Assembly (NCBI RefSeq): GCF_007096885.1
Contig: NZ_VJNO01000002.1
Span: 310,001-374,000, forward strand
DNA from: Streptomyces sp. 130
GTDB lineage: Bacteria; Actinomycetota; Actinomycetes; Streptomycetales; Streptomycetaceae
Length of the DNA: 64,000 bases
Direction of reading: 5' to 3'
Positions 37,401-44,961 of this stretch are shown in pieces. The position numbers were made by a program, and so were the translations under genes. The notes beneath the pieces are model-generated. The model was not told the DNA's origin, ran no database searches, and saw only the letters and a list, made by a program, of their open reading frames with translations. Each line of letters starts with the position of its first letter. Within the stretch, counting starts at the first letter, position 1.

Positions 37401-38000
37401 GGCGACGTGGAGGCCCCCCTCAGCGGCACCCTGCGCCTGCGCCCGGGGGCGGGCCGCCCCGTGGACCCGGGACCCTCGCCGCTGCCCCGGCTGGTGGTGC
37501 TCGTGGACGACTACGACGCGCTCATAGCCCCGGCGCTCGGCAGCCCGGGCCGGCCGGCGGCCGGTTCGGTGGTGCGGGCGCTGGAGGCGGTGGCCCGGGA
37601 CGGCGGCCGGCTGGGCATCCACCTGGTCGCCGCCTCGGCCCGCCCCGACCGCACCGAGGACACGGAGCTGGCCCGCGGCGCGCGGCTGCGCATCGTGCTC
37701 GATCCGCCCGCGGTCCCGCCCTCGCCGGACGAACCGGCGCCGGGCCGGGGGCGGCTGGGGCACCCGGACGGGCGGGTGACGCCGTTCCAGGGCGGCCGGG
37801 TGACCGGCCGCATCCCGCGTACGGCGACGCTGCGGCCGACGGTCGTCCCGCTGGAGTGGGAGCGGATGGGCGACCCGCCCACCCGCCGCCCGGTCCGCGA
37901 GCTGGGCAACGGGCCGACGGACCTCGCGCTGCTCGCCAGCGCCCTGGAACGGGCGGCGCGTTCGGTGAACGCGCAACCCCTCGCGCCCCTGTCCACCTGA
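34422..38000 (+). CDS. FHA-domain protein with FtsK/SpoIIIE-like ATPase region and repetitive linker
   Basis: A 1192-residue cytoplasmic-looking protein with no TM helix. The N-terminal 85 residues are a ubiquitin-like/EssC-type segment (MQIRLTVLAPPSGQTPARAC). An FHA domain (VRVGRSAEADVPLDDPDVSR, LGSTNGTSLDG) follows at about 115-190. A Pro/Ala linker and an FtsK-like alpha/beta domain follow (DLEIVLISTDRAR, WLGWLPHLRP). Residues 670-825 are tandem SGRTPYPDT-like repeats. A last nucleotide-binding domain has GPGGSGRTEL (residues 887-896), where Arg893 replaces the Walker Lys, and a VVLVDDYDAL Walker B-like strand. It resembles half of an ESX/FtsK ATPase and is probably inactive or weak. FHA binds phospho-Thr, so it may be a target of the adjacent kinases. 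Confidence 0.75.
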   Translation: MQIRLTVLAPPSGQTPARACDVLVTAPAGTALASVASGLAMSVAGPDGSLGSGAVVLFAGRERLDAQRCALGEPPLIDGAVLSLQVPGEDETADEAVPAQLQVVAGPDAGGVHLLHGGSVRVGRSAEADVPLDDPDVSRLHCEVTVSEDGRVSVADLGSTNGTSLDGAEVRDRPVRLAPGALLRLGESTLRLASGTRPPVLPTTPDGEGHLRVARVPAPPAAPAPEAARPDHARPAPDEPEAGARPGSSAGHPGRFPEQEAPRRGGIGAWARRLKGARTETVPPSAPAEPAPADPGAFASPPAAPEGTWPDPAAVLLTALGPGPRLWERDPAHPEALVVRLGTTDRADLPAVPVTVSLREAGSLGLAGPRERLSGLARSAVAQLAALHSPADLEIVLISTDRARSAEERRREWAWLGWLPHLRPMHGQDCRLLLAYDRDQALARTAELVRRLDDGPLGPGWASQDPATVTEAARGHEGPFTVVILDGDPGAAVLRENTARLAAAGAAAGVHLICLAETPAATPTSPVAATYEAACHASIAFRECGAVGMLSGDVATALRLLRTAGGRAAGHGTVASVDAVSAHWAERFARALAPLRAEGSAALPGRQVPVALPPSARLLDELGLARATPASLMARWASTADDHPTPRTGAGPGACPGTDAPGHAAAAQAPDSGRTAYPGTGDSGRTAYPDTTATGSGRIPYPRTNTGDSGRTAAQAPDPGRTAYPGGGTDGSGRTPYPDTTTTGSGRTPYPRTDTGDSGRTAAQAPDPGRTAYPGGTGGSGRTPYPDTTTSGSGRVPYPRAGTGGSGRTPYPDATATGSGRAARVGGPRQAGGPQVAARGAGTAGGTRTAVRPGVRAGRPVVVLGAGPHGPVSVDLADEGPHLLIEGPGGSGRTELLRAVAASLAAAARPDRLGIVLVDGAGGERGESLRPCTELPHAFTHLVASDPVRMREFAQALGGEVKRRAELLGELDFAEWHSRHEDGPATVPVPEQRGDVEAPLSGTLRLRPGAGRPVDPGPSPLPRLVVLVDDYDALIAPALGSPGRPAAGSVVRALEAVARDGGRLGIHLVAASARPDRTEDTELARGARLRIVLDPPAVPPSPDEPAPGRGRLGHPDGRVTPFQGGRVTGRIPRTATLRPTVVPLEWERMGDPPTRRPVRELGNGPTDLALLASALERAARSVNAQPLAPLST
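36428..36890 (+). repeat. In-frame repeats encoding SGRTPYP-type units
   Basis: About twelve 10-13 residue units of the form (D/G)SGR(T/I/V)(P/A)YP plus a Thr/Asp or Gly-rich spacer. A longer period is visible: the stretch starting gcgactcgggccgcacggcg occurs at 36541 and again at 36688, 147 bp (49 residues) apart. Repeats stay in frame and carry many Thr and Ser, so they may be phosphorylation sites on a flexible linker. Confidence 0.85.
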
Positions 38001-38285
38001 GAGCCCGGCCGGTCCCGCCCGAATCACGCCGGAGCCGCCCTCGAACCACCCCCCGCCCGGGGCCGGAACGGGGCGGCCCGATCGTCCCCCAATGGCCGGA
38101 TACCGGTACTGACCTCACGTCACGAGGCCATCACGATCAAGGGTTTGGGGCCGAGGACGGTATTGCGGCCCCGGGACGCCGGGCATAGGACTGTGCGCAC
38201 ACGACGACGTGACGCTCGACCGGCAGCGCTGGCTTCCTAGACCCGGCGCCCGGTGGGCGCACGCGGACAGAGAGACGGGGCAGGG
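38001..38285. other. Spacer upstream of the second sugar importer
   Basis: About 285 bp after the FHA gene. A candidate vegetative promoter lies at 38163-38191. No strong terminator for the FHA gene and no clear operator dyad are seen, so the controlling regulator of the importer is not evident. Confidence 0.4.
38163..38191 (+). promoter_or_regulatory. Candidate vegetative promoter of the second importer operon
   Basis: TTGCGG and TAGGAC separated by 17 bp, close to the HrdB consensus TTGACN-17-TAGRNT. Transcription would start about 85 bp upstream of the binding-protein ATG. Confidence 0.4.
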
Positions 38286-39656
38286 ATGCGCACAACCCTA
38301 CGGATTCGCAGGGCGGCCGTGGTGTTCACCGCCATCGGCGCACTGGCCCTCACCGGCTGCGGCGGCGACGGTGACGGCGGGGACAAGAAGACGGACGAAG
38401 GCGGCTCCACGACGGGCAAGAACTCCACGCCGAGTGTCGCCTTACCGAAACTGGACGGTGAGAAGCTCTCTGTCGCCGCGGTCTGGACGGGTCCGGAACA
38501 GGCCAACTTCGTCAAGGTCCTCAAGGAGTTCGAGAAGCGGACCGGCGCGACGGTGACGTTCGTCCCGGCGCAGGACCCGATCGTCAACTTCCTCGGTACG
38601 AAGATCGCGGGCGGGCAGCCGCCGGACGTCGCGATGATCCCGCAGGTGGGGGCGGTCCAGCAGGCCGTGGCGAAGAAGTGGGCCAAGCCGGTCGGCGCCG
38701 AGGCCAAGGCGCAGCTGAGCAAGAACTACGCGCAGGTCTGGCAGGACCTCGGCGCGGTGGACGGCACCCAGTACGGGGTGTATTTCAAGGCCGCCAACAA
38801 GTCGCTGGTCTGGTACAACACCAAGGCGTTCGAGAACGCCGGCGCGAGTGAGCCGAAGACCTGGCAGGACTTCATGTCGACCGCCGAGACGGTGTCCGCC
38901 TCGGGTGTCACCCCGGTCTCGGTCGGCGGCGCGGACGGCTGGACGCTGACCGACTGGTTCGAGAACGTCTACCTGTCGCAGGCGGGCCCGGAGAAGTACG
39001 ACCAGCTCGCCCAGCACAAGATCAAGTGGACGGACCCGTCCGTCAAGGACGCGCTGACCACGCTGGCCCAGCTGTTCGGCAAGCCCTCCCTGATCGCGGG
39101 CGGCGCGGACGGCGCGCTCCAGACCGAGTTCCCCGCGTCGGTCACGCAGACCTTCACCGGTGGCGACCAGCCGAAGGCCGCCATGGTCTACGAGGGCGAC
39201 TTCGTCGGCGTCAACATCGCGCAGACGAAGGCGAAGATCGGCACGGACGCCAAGGTCTTCCCGTTCCCCGCGGTCGGCGCCGAGTCGCCCGTGGTCACCG
39301 GTGGCGACGCGGCGATCGCCCTGAAGGACGGCAAGGGCGCGCAGGCGCTGCTGACCTGGCTCGCCTCCACGGACGCGGCGAAGATCGCGGCCTCGCAGGG
39401 CGGGTTCATCTCGCCGAACAAGGGCCTGGACACCGCCGCGTACCCGAACGAGGTGCAGCGCACGATGGCGAAGGCGCTGATCGCGGCCGGTGACGCCGTC
39501 CGGTTCGACATGTCCGACCAGGCGCCGCAGTCGTTCGGCGGGACGCCCGGCAAGGGCGAGTGGAAGATCCTCCAGGACTTCCTGAAGAACCCGAAGGACA
39601 TCGCGGGGACTCAAGCGAAGCTGGAGTCCGAAGCGGCCAAGGCGTACAAGAGCTGA
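38286..39656 (+). CDS. Extracellular sugar-binding lipoprotein of ABC importer
   Basis: A 456-residue family 1 solute-binding protein. The lipoprotein signal MRTTLRIRRAAVVFTAIGAL ends in the lipobox LTGC. A Gly/Asp/Lys-rich tether of about 30 residues follows. The mature domain has LSVAAVWTGPEQANFVKVL, GGQPPDVAMIPQ, KSLVWYNTKAFENAG and KAAMVYEGDFVG, all typical of alpha-glucoside-type binding proteins. The ligand is unknown. The start is ATG 38286 (MRTTLRI), with a GGGGCAGGG purine run directly before it. It is followed after 4 bp by the first permease gene. Confidence 0.92.
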   Translation: MRTTLRIRRAAVVFTAIGALALTGCGGDGDGGDKKTDEGGSTTGKNSTPSVALPKLDGEKLSVAAVWTGPEQANFVKVLKEFEKRTGATVTFVPAQDPIVNFLGTKIAGGQPPDVAMIPQVGAVQQAVAKKWAKPVGAEAKAQLSKNYAQVWQDLGAVDGTQYGVYFKAANKSLVWYNTKAFENAGASEPKTWQDFMSTAETVSASGVTPVSVGGADGWTLTDWFENVYLSQAGPEKYDQLAQHKIKWTDPSVKDALTTLAQLFGKPSLIAGGADGALQTEFPASVTQTFTGGDQPKAAMVYEGDFVGVNIAQTKAKIGTDAKVFPFPAVGAESPVVTGGDAAIALKDGKGAQALLTWLASTDAAKIAASQGGFISPNKGLDTAAYPNEVQRTMAKALIAAGDAVRFDMSDQAPQSFGGTPGKGEWKILQDFLKNPKDIAGTQAKLESEAAKAYKS

Positions 39657-39660
39657 CGGC

Positions 39661-41082
39661 ATGACGACAGCGGCAGCGGGGGGCGCCGACGAGGCGCTCC
39701 CCGCCGACAGGCAACGGTCCGGCGGGCCCCGCGTGCCCGCCCCCAGGAAGGCCGCCCCGGCGGGCTCCCCCGGCGCTCCCGGCGGCGGCCGGAGCGTGAC
39801 CGGCACCCGCAAGGCGATCGCGGCGCTCTTCCTGCTGCCGGCGCTGGTGCTGCTCGGGGCACTGGTGGTCTACCCGATCGTGTACTCCGTCTACCGGTCG
39901 TTCTTCGACCAGGCGGGTACCGGCTTCGCCGGCATCGACAACTACAAGACGCTGTTCACGGACGACACCATCCGTACGGCGGTGAAGAACAACGCGATCT
40001 GGGTCGTCTTCGCGCCGACGATCTCCACCGCGCTCGGGCTGATCTTCGCGGTGCTGACCGAGCGCATCCGCTGGGGCACGGCCTTCAAGCTGGTCGTCTT
40101 CATGCCGATGGCGATCTCCATGCTGGCGGCGGGCATCATCTTCCGGCTGGTGTACGACGCGGCGCCGGAGCGCGGGGTCGCCAACGCGGTGTGGGTGGGC
40201 GTGCACGACACGTTCGCCGAGTCCTCGGGCTTCCCGAAGGCGCACCCGCTGCCCGCGGCCCCGCTGAAGGCGGCGGGCGGCGGGGCCTTCGTGACGAAGA
40301 CGGCCGTGCACGCCGGGCAGCCGGTCCGGCTCCCCCTGGTCGGGGTACTCCCGGCGAAGATGCCGGGCGACGCGAAACCGGCGAAGGCCCCGGCGGCGGC
40401 CGGGGACGGCGGGATCACCGGCACCGCGTGGCTCGACTTCACCAAGGGCGGCGGCGGCAAACCCAATGTGATCGACGCCGAGGAGCTCGGGCTCAAGGGC
40501 CTGAAGGTGGAGGCCGTCAGGAACGGCGAGGTGGTCGCGACCGCCAAGGCGGGTGCGGACGGCACGTTCACGCTGCCCGCCTCCGCGGACGGCGCCGAAC
40601 TGCGGCTCCCGGCCACCAACTTCCGGGAGCCGTACAACGGCGTGAACTGGCTCGGCCCGACGCTCGTGACGCCCGGGATCATCGGGAGCTACGTGTGGAT
40701 GTGGGCGGGCTTCGCGATGGTGCTGATCGCGGCCGGCCTGGCCGGGCTGCCGCGTGAACTCCTCGAAGCGGCCCGGGTGGACGGGGCCAACGAGTGGCAG
40801 GTGTTCCGCCGGATCACCGTGCCGATGCTCGCCCCGGTCCTCGCGGTGGTGCTGGTCACGCTGATGATCAACGTGCTGAAGATCTTCGACCTGGTGTTCA
40901 TCATCGCGCCCGGCTCGACCCAGGACGACGCCAACGTGCTGGCGTTCCAGCTGTACCGGTCCTCGTTCGGCACGGACGCGGACCTCGGGGTCGGCAGCGC
41001 CATCGCCGTACTCCTGCTGCTGCTGGTGGTCCCGGTGATGCTCTTCAACATCAGGCGGATACGGAAGGAGGGGCGCCGATGA
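39661..41082 (+). CDS. Sugar ABC permease, MalF type, with inserted extracytoplasmic domain
   Basis: A 473-residue permease. Its transmembrane core is ordinary: TM1 ALFLLPALVLLGALVVYPIV near residue 55, FAPTISTALGLIFAVLTERI, MPMAISMLAAGIIF, then after a gap YVWMWAGFAMVLIAAGLAG, and the EAA loop ELLEAARVDGANEWQVFRRI. The loop between two helices, normally about 30 residues, is expanded to about 155 (residues 170-325). The insert ends in a beta-rich module: GITGTAWLDF, an LGLKGLKVEAVRNGEVV strand pair, and GADGTFTLPA. That module resembles SdrD B-like/carboxypeptidase-regulatory-like domains and should face outside. It may contact the sugar, the binding protein or the wall. The N-terminal 50 residues are Pro/Gly-rich. 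Confidence 0.88.
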   Translation: MTTAAAGGADEALPADRQRSGGPRVPAPRKAAPAGSPGAPGGGRSVTGTRKAIAALFLLPALVLLGALVVYPIVYSVYRSFFDQAGTGFAGIDNYKTLFTDDTIRTAVKNNAIWVVFAPTISTALGLIFAVLTERIRWGTAFKLVVFMPMAISMLAAGIIFRLVYDAAPERGVANAVWVGVHDTFAESSGFPKAHPLPAAPLKAAGGGAFVTKTAVHAGQPVRLPLVGVLPAKMPGDAKPAKAPAAAGDGGITGTAWLDFTKGGGGKPNVIDAEELGLKGLKVEAVRNGEVVATAKAGADGTFTLPASADGAELRLPATNFREPYNGVNWLGPTLVTPGIIGSYVWMWAGFAMVLIAAGLAGLPRELLEAARVDGANEWQVFRRITVPMLAPVLAVVLVTLMINVLKIFDLVFIIAPGSTQDDANVLAFQLYRSSFGTDADLGVGSAIAVLLLLLVVPVMLFNIRRIRKEGRR

Positions 41083-41978
41083 CGACACCCCCGGCCACCA
41101 CCGCCCCGGACAGCACGGTGAAGGCGACCCGGCCGCTCGGCGCGCGGATCGCGGCGCGGGCCGCCGGCGGCGCGATGCGGGTCTTCCTGGTCCTGGTGGC
41201 CCTGTTCTGGCTGATGCCGACGGTCGGGCTGCTGCTGTCCTCGCTGCGCAGCCCGGACAAGATCGCGTCCACCGGCTGGTGGCAGGTCTTCACCGCCCCC
41301 TCCGAGCTGACCGTGGACAACTACTCCCGGCTGCTCGACAATTCGGCGATCACGGACTCACTGCTCTCCACGGTCATGATCACCGTGCCGTCCACGGTCC
41401 TGGTCGTGGTGATCGGCTCGTTCGCGGGATACGCGTTCGCCTGGATGGAATTCCCCGGCCGCGACTGGTGGTTCCTGCTGGTCGTGGGGCTGCTGGTGGT
41501 CCCCGTACAGGTGGCGCTGATCCCGGTGTCGAAGCTGTTCGGCGAGATCGGCATCTTCGAGACGACGCTCGGTGTGGTCCTCTTCCACACCGCGTTCGGG
41601 CTCCCGTTCGCGATCTTCCTGCTGCGCAACTTCTTCGCGGAGATCCCCCGGGAGCTCCTGGAGGCGGCGCGGCTGGACGGGGCGGGTGAGATACGCCTCT
41701 TCACCCGGGTCGTGATGCCGCTGGGCGGCCCGGCGATCGCCTCGCTCGGGATCTTCCAGTTCCTGTGGGTCTGGAACGACATGCTGGTCGCGCTGATCTT
41801 CGCGGACTCCGGGTCGCCGCCGATCACGGTGGCGCTCCAGCAGCAGGTGCGCCAGTTCGGCAACAACATCGACGTGCTGGCGCCCGGCGCCTTCGTCTCG
41901 ATGGTGATCCCGCTCGCGGTGTTCTTCGCCTTCCAGCGCCAGTTCGTCTCCGGCGTGATGGCGGGGGCGGTCAAGTAG
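41079..41978 (+). CDS. Sugar ABC transporter permease, MalG type
   Basis: A 299-residue membrane permease, third gene of the importer. It has six hydrophobic segments, with ALFWLMPTVGLLLSSLRSP at TM1 and the EAA docking loop ELLEAARLDGAGEIRLFTRV near residue 200. LWVWNDMLVALIF and the final FAFQRQFVSGVMAGAVK are typical. The ATG at 41079 overlaps the upstream permease stop by 4 bp with GGAGGGG upstream. No ATPase gene is present; a shared ATPase encoded elsewhere is inferred. Confidence 0.93.
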   Translation: MTTPPATTAPDSTVKATRPLGARIAARAAGGAMRVFLVLVALFWLMPTVGLLLSSLRSPDKIASTGWWQVFTAPSELTVDNYSRLLDNSAITDSLLSTVMITVPSTVLVVVIGSFAGYAFAWMEFPGRDWWFLLVVGLLVVPVQVALIPVSKLFGEIGIFETTLGVVLFHTAFGLPFAIFLLRNFFAEIPRELLEAARLDGAGEIRLFTRVVMPLGGPAIASLGIFQFLWVWNDMLVALIFADSGSPPITVALQQQVRQFGNNIDVLAPGAFVSMVIPLAVFFAFQRQFVSGVMAGAVK

Positions 41979-42288
41979 CGGATACGTGACAGAGCGGGGC
42001 GCTCCGGCCGGCCGGCGGGGGCGCCCCGCGGCCGTGCGGCGCCCGGAATCACGGGCCCCGGGGGCGTCCGTCATGGGGCCGCACGCCACGTATCGCCCAA
42101 GGTTCACTTACTGTCCTGGGTAGTATGATAAGTGGGGCCTTCATCAGCCGCGCGGTCGACCGCTCACGGGCCCGACGCGCCCGTCTCTTCGGCCTTCGTA
42201 CGCCCGCCCGCCCCCTGACCCGTCCTGTGGAGCCCGCCCCAGTACGCTGTGTGGTCTCCCAGTACGCACAGTCCGAGAAAGAGTCCGT
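41979..42288. other. Spacer between importer operon and wall-polymer cluster
   Basis: About 310 bp. It contains the importer terminator at 41995-42028. A TATGAT hexamer at 42124-42129 in a locally AT-rich stretch (gttcacttactgtcctgggtagtatgataag) is a probable -10 box of the downstream gene. That would leave a leader of about 155 nt. No matching -35 at 17 bp is obvious. The GGGTA within the same stretch recalls sigma-B type -10 elements, but the upstream spacing is off. Confidence 0.45.
41995..42028 (+). terminator. Terminator of the second importer operon
   Basis: An 8-bp outer stem (cggggcgc/gcgccccg) with inner ccgg pairings, 17 bp past the last permease stop. Confidence 0.6.
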
Positions 42289-44445
42289 ATGCCCCGGCTG
42301 AGTGTCATCATCCCCGTCCGCCGCGCCCGAGGAAGTCTGCGCGAGTGCCTGGAGTCGGTGCTCTCCCAGTCGTTCACGGACATCGAGGTCATCGGGGTCG
42401 ACGACGGCGCGCCGGACGGCTCGGGCCTGGTCCTGGACGAGTTCGCCGCGCGCGACAGCCGCGTCCGGGCCGTGCACCTGGAGCCGGGCGCCGGGGCGCA
42501 CGGCCGGCGCAACGCCGGGATCGAGGAGGCCGCCGGGGAGTACGTCCTCTTCCTGGAGGGCTACTACGTCTTCCTGCCCGGCGCGCTCCAGGCCGTCGCG
42601 GACCGGCTGGACGCCACCGGCGACCCGGACGTGCTGCTGTTCGGCCACCAGAAGCGCCCCTTCCGCGGCAAGGTCCGCCCGACGCGGTCCCTGCAGAAGC
42701 TGGACGGCATGCCCGAGGGCCCGTTCACCCTGGCGAAGCGTCCGGACCTCCTGGACATCGCCCCGGTCTCCTGGAACCGCGCGGTGCGCCGCGCGCTCCT
42801 GGAGCGCGAGACCGTGACCTTCGGCCCGGGTCCGCACGGCGAGCGGATGTACGCGCTGGCGACCGTCGCCGTCGCCGCCTCGGTGGCCACGCTGGGCACC
42901 GCCTGCGTCGAGCACCGCCAGCAGCGCTACCTGCCCGGGCTCGTGGACGACGTGGAGCCCCGGACCGGCTCGACCCCGCTGGAGCTGGTCGAGGCGTACG
43001 ACGCGCTCATGACCTTCGTGGAGGCGCGCCCGGCCCTGAAGGACGTACGCGGCCTCCTCTTCGACCGCGCCGTGCAGGAGCTGCTGGCCGCGTACCCGAC
43101 GGTGACCAAGCGCCGCCGGCAGTACGTGGGCGCGGTCGGCGCGTTCCACGGCGCGCACCGCCCCGAGGGCTTCAAGTTCCCCGGCGGGACCAAGGGGCTG
43201 CGCCCGCAGCTGATGGGCGGCGGCAAGTACACGGCGCTCGGCGCCCTGGACACCGCGCTCGCCACCCGCCGCAGCCTGCGCGCCGCGCCCAGCACGGCCC
43301 GCGCGAAGGCGAAGAAGCAGTTCACCAAGCGGTACTACAAGGCGCAGCGCAAGCTGCCGCTCGATCCCAAGCTGGCCGTGTACGCCGCCTACTGGAACCG
43401 CGGCGTGAGCTGCAACCCCGAGGCGATCTACCGCAAGGCGAAGGAGCTGGCACCCGACATCCACGGTGTCTGGGTGGTGTCGAAGAAGAACGTGGACTCG
43501 GTGCCCAAGGGCATCGACTACGTGGTGCCCGGGACCCGCCGCTACTGGTCGGTGCTGGCCCGTGCCACGTACTTCTTCAACAACGTGAACTTCCCGGACC
43601 ACCTGGTCAAGCGCCCCGGCCAGATCCATGTCATGACCCACCACGGCACCCCGCTGAAGATCATGGGCATGGACCAGCAGAACTACCCGGCCGCCGCCCA
43701 GGGGCTCAACTTCGACCGGCTGCTCAAGCGCGTGGACCGCTGGGACTGGAGCGTCTCCGCCAATCCGCACTCCACCGAGGTGTGGGCCCGCGCCTACCCG
43801 AGCGCGGCCCGCCCGCTGGAGACGGGCTACCCGCGCAACGACGTCTTCGCGACGGCCACCGAGGAGCAGATCGCCAAGATCCGCGAGGACCTGGGCATCC
43901 GCCCCGGCCAGCGCGCCGTGCTCTACGCGCCGACGCACCGCGACTACGAGTCGGGCTTCACCAACCGCCTGGACCTCGACCGGTTCTGCGCGGCCGTCGG
44001 CCCGGACACCGTGGTCCTCATGCGCGCGCACTACTTCTACGGCGGCTCGGGCCTCCCGGAGAACGCGTCGGTCATCGACGTCTCCACGTACCCGCGCGTC
44101 GAGGACCTGTGCCTGGCGGCGGACGCGCTGGTCACCGACTACTCCTCGGTGATGTTCGACTACGCCCACCTGAACCGCCCGATCGTGATCCTCGCCCCGG
44201 ACTGGGAGACGTACCGCACGGTCCGCGGTGTCGTCTTCGACCTGCTGTCCGGGCAGCCGGGCGAGACGCCGGGCGCGGTGGCCACGAACACGGACGAGCT
44301 GGCGGCGATCTTCACCGACGGCAGCTGGAACAGCCCGGAGAACGAGGCGCTGCTGAAGGCGTTCAAGGAGCGGTTCTGCCCGTACGACGACGGCCGCGCC
44401 GCCGAGCGCGTGGTGCGCCGCGTGCTGCTGGGCGAGGAGTCCTAG
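42289..44445 (+). CDS. GT2 glycosyltransferase fused to TagF/TagB-like glycerophosphotransferase
   Basis: A 718-residue two-domain protein. Residues 1-230 form a GT2 domain (LSVIIPVRRARGSLRECLES, VIGVDDGAPDGS, GRRNAGIEEAAGEYVLFLE). The final region (from about 360) is a CDP-glycerol glycerophosphotransferase domain with HHGTPLK, ETGYPRNDVF, VLYAPTHRDYES and VTDYSSVMFDYAHLNRP. Such proteins polymerise poly(glycerol- or other polyol-phosphate) wall polymers at the membrane. The GT2 part lacks a clear second Asp of a D-x-D motif (FLEGYYVF replaces it), so it may be inactive. GAAAGAG precedes ATG 42289. It converges on the downstream minus-strand genes. Confidence 0.85.
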   Translation: MPRLSVIIPVRRARGSLRECLESVLSQSFTDIEVIGVDDGAPDGSGLVLDEFAARDSRVRAVHLEPGAGAHGRRNAGIEEAAGEYVLFLEGYYVFLPGALQAVADRLDATGDPDVLLFGHQKRPFRGKVRPTRSLQKLDGMPEGPFTLAKRPDLLDIAPVSWNRAVRRALLERETVTFGPGPHGERMYALATVAVAASVATLGTACVEHRQQRYLPGLVDDVEPRTGSTPLELVEAYDALMTFVEARPALKDVRGLLFDRAVQELLAAYPTVTKRRRQYVGAVGAFHGAHRPEGFKFPGGTKGLRPQLMGGGKYTALGALDTALATRRSLRAAPSTARAKAKKQFTKRYYKAQRKLPLDPKLAVYAAYWNRGVSCNPEAIYRKAKELAPDIHGVWVVSKKNVDSVPKGIDYVVPGTRRYWSVLARATYFFNNVNFPDHLVKRPGQIHVMTHHGTPLKIMGMDQQNYPAAAQGLNFDRLLKRVDRWDWSVSANPHSTEVWARAYPSAARPLETGYPRNDVFATATEEQIAKIREDLGIRPGQRAVLYAPTHRDYESGFTNRLDLDRFCAAVGPDTVVLMRAHYFYGGSGLPENASVIDVSTYPRVEDLCLAADALVTDYSSVMFDYAHLNRPIVILAPDWETYRTVRGVVFDLLSGQPGETPGAVATNTDELAAIFTDGSWNSPENEALLKAFKERFCPYDDGRAAERVVRRVLLGEES

Positions 44446-44454
44446 CCCGTACGA

Positions 44455-44500
44455 CGCCGAGGGGCCCGCGCCGGAGTGTTCCGGTGCGGGCCCCTCGGCG
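44455..44500. terminator. Bidirectional terminator
   Basis: A 20-bp stem with one mismatch (left arm begins cgccgaggggcccgc, right arm ends gcgggcccctcggcg) and 6-nt loop, lying between convergent genes. Confidence 0.9.
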
Positions 44501-44508
44501 TGCCGCCC

Positions 44509-44961
44509 CTAGCGTTGCTGGCCGGCCATGACCGTGATCAGGCCGACCACCACGAGCAGCGAGCCGCCCCAGGTCCACAGCGAGGTCCGCTCGTGCAGCA
44601 CGGTCGCCCCGGCCAGCACGATCAGCAGGTAGCCGAGCGCGTTGAAGGGGTACGCGACGGAGAGCGGCACCTTGGCCAGCGTCGTCATCCAGGCGAGCGC
44701 GGACACCGCGAACACCAGCAGCCCGAACACGACCCAGGGGCTGCCCGCGGCCCGCAGGGCGACGGAACCGCCGTCGCGCCCGGCGGCTGCCGCGGCGCCC
44801 TTCATCCCGTGCTTGAGCATGATCTGGCCGCCCGCCGACGAGAACACGGCGAACAGCAGGAGCAGCACACTGGGGAGGGTCAAGGACTTGCTCCTGACTG
44901 CGGGGGCGGACGGCTCGGGTGTCCGGGCGGGCGGGGGTCCGGGGCGGGGCGCCTCAGACAC
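44509..44961 (-). CDS. Small four-helix membrane protein, SMR/EamA-like
   Basis: A 150-residue protein. A Pro/Ala-rich cytoplasmic N-terminus of about 40 residues precedes four TM helices: LPSVLLLLFAVFSSAGGQIML, WVVFGLLVFAVSALAWMTTL, VAYPFNALGYLLIVLAGATVL and WTWGGSLLVVVGLITVMAG. The KVPLSVAYPFNALGYLLIV helix is typical of EmrE/ArnEF-type proteins. The position after a polyprenyl-type glycosyltransferase suggests a lipid-linked sugar flippase subunit, which is inference. I take GTG 44961, which overlaps the upstream stop by 8 bp; an ATG at 45009 would extend it. Confidence 0.75.
   Translation of the reverse strand: MSEAPRPGPPPARTPEPSAPAVRSKSLTLPSVLLLLFAVFSSAGGQIMLKHGMKGAAAAAGRDGGSVALRAAGSPWVVFGLLVFAVSALAWMTTLAKVPLSVAYPFNALGYLLIVLAGATVLHERTSLWTWGGSLLVVVGLITVMAGQQR

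Noticed and set aside
42100-42131. Sigma-B type promoter (GTT...GGGTA) upstream of the GT2-TagF gene
   Set aside because: GTT and GGGTA are present but the spacer is shorter than the usual 14-16 bp, so I only kept the TATGAT box as a possible -10.
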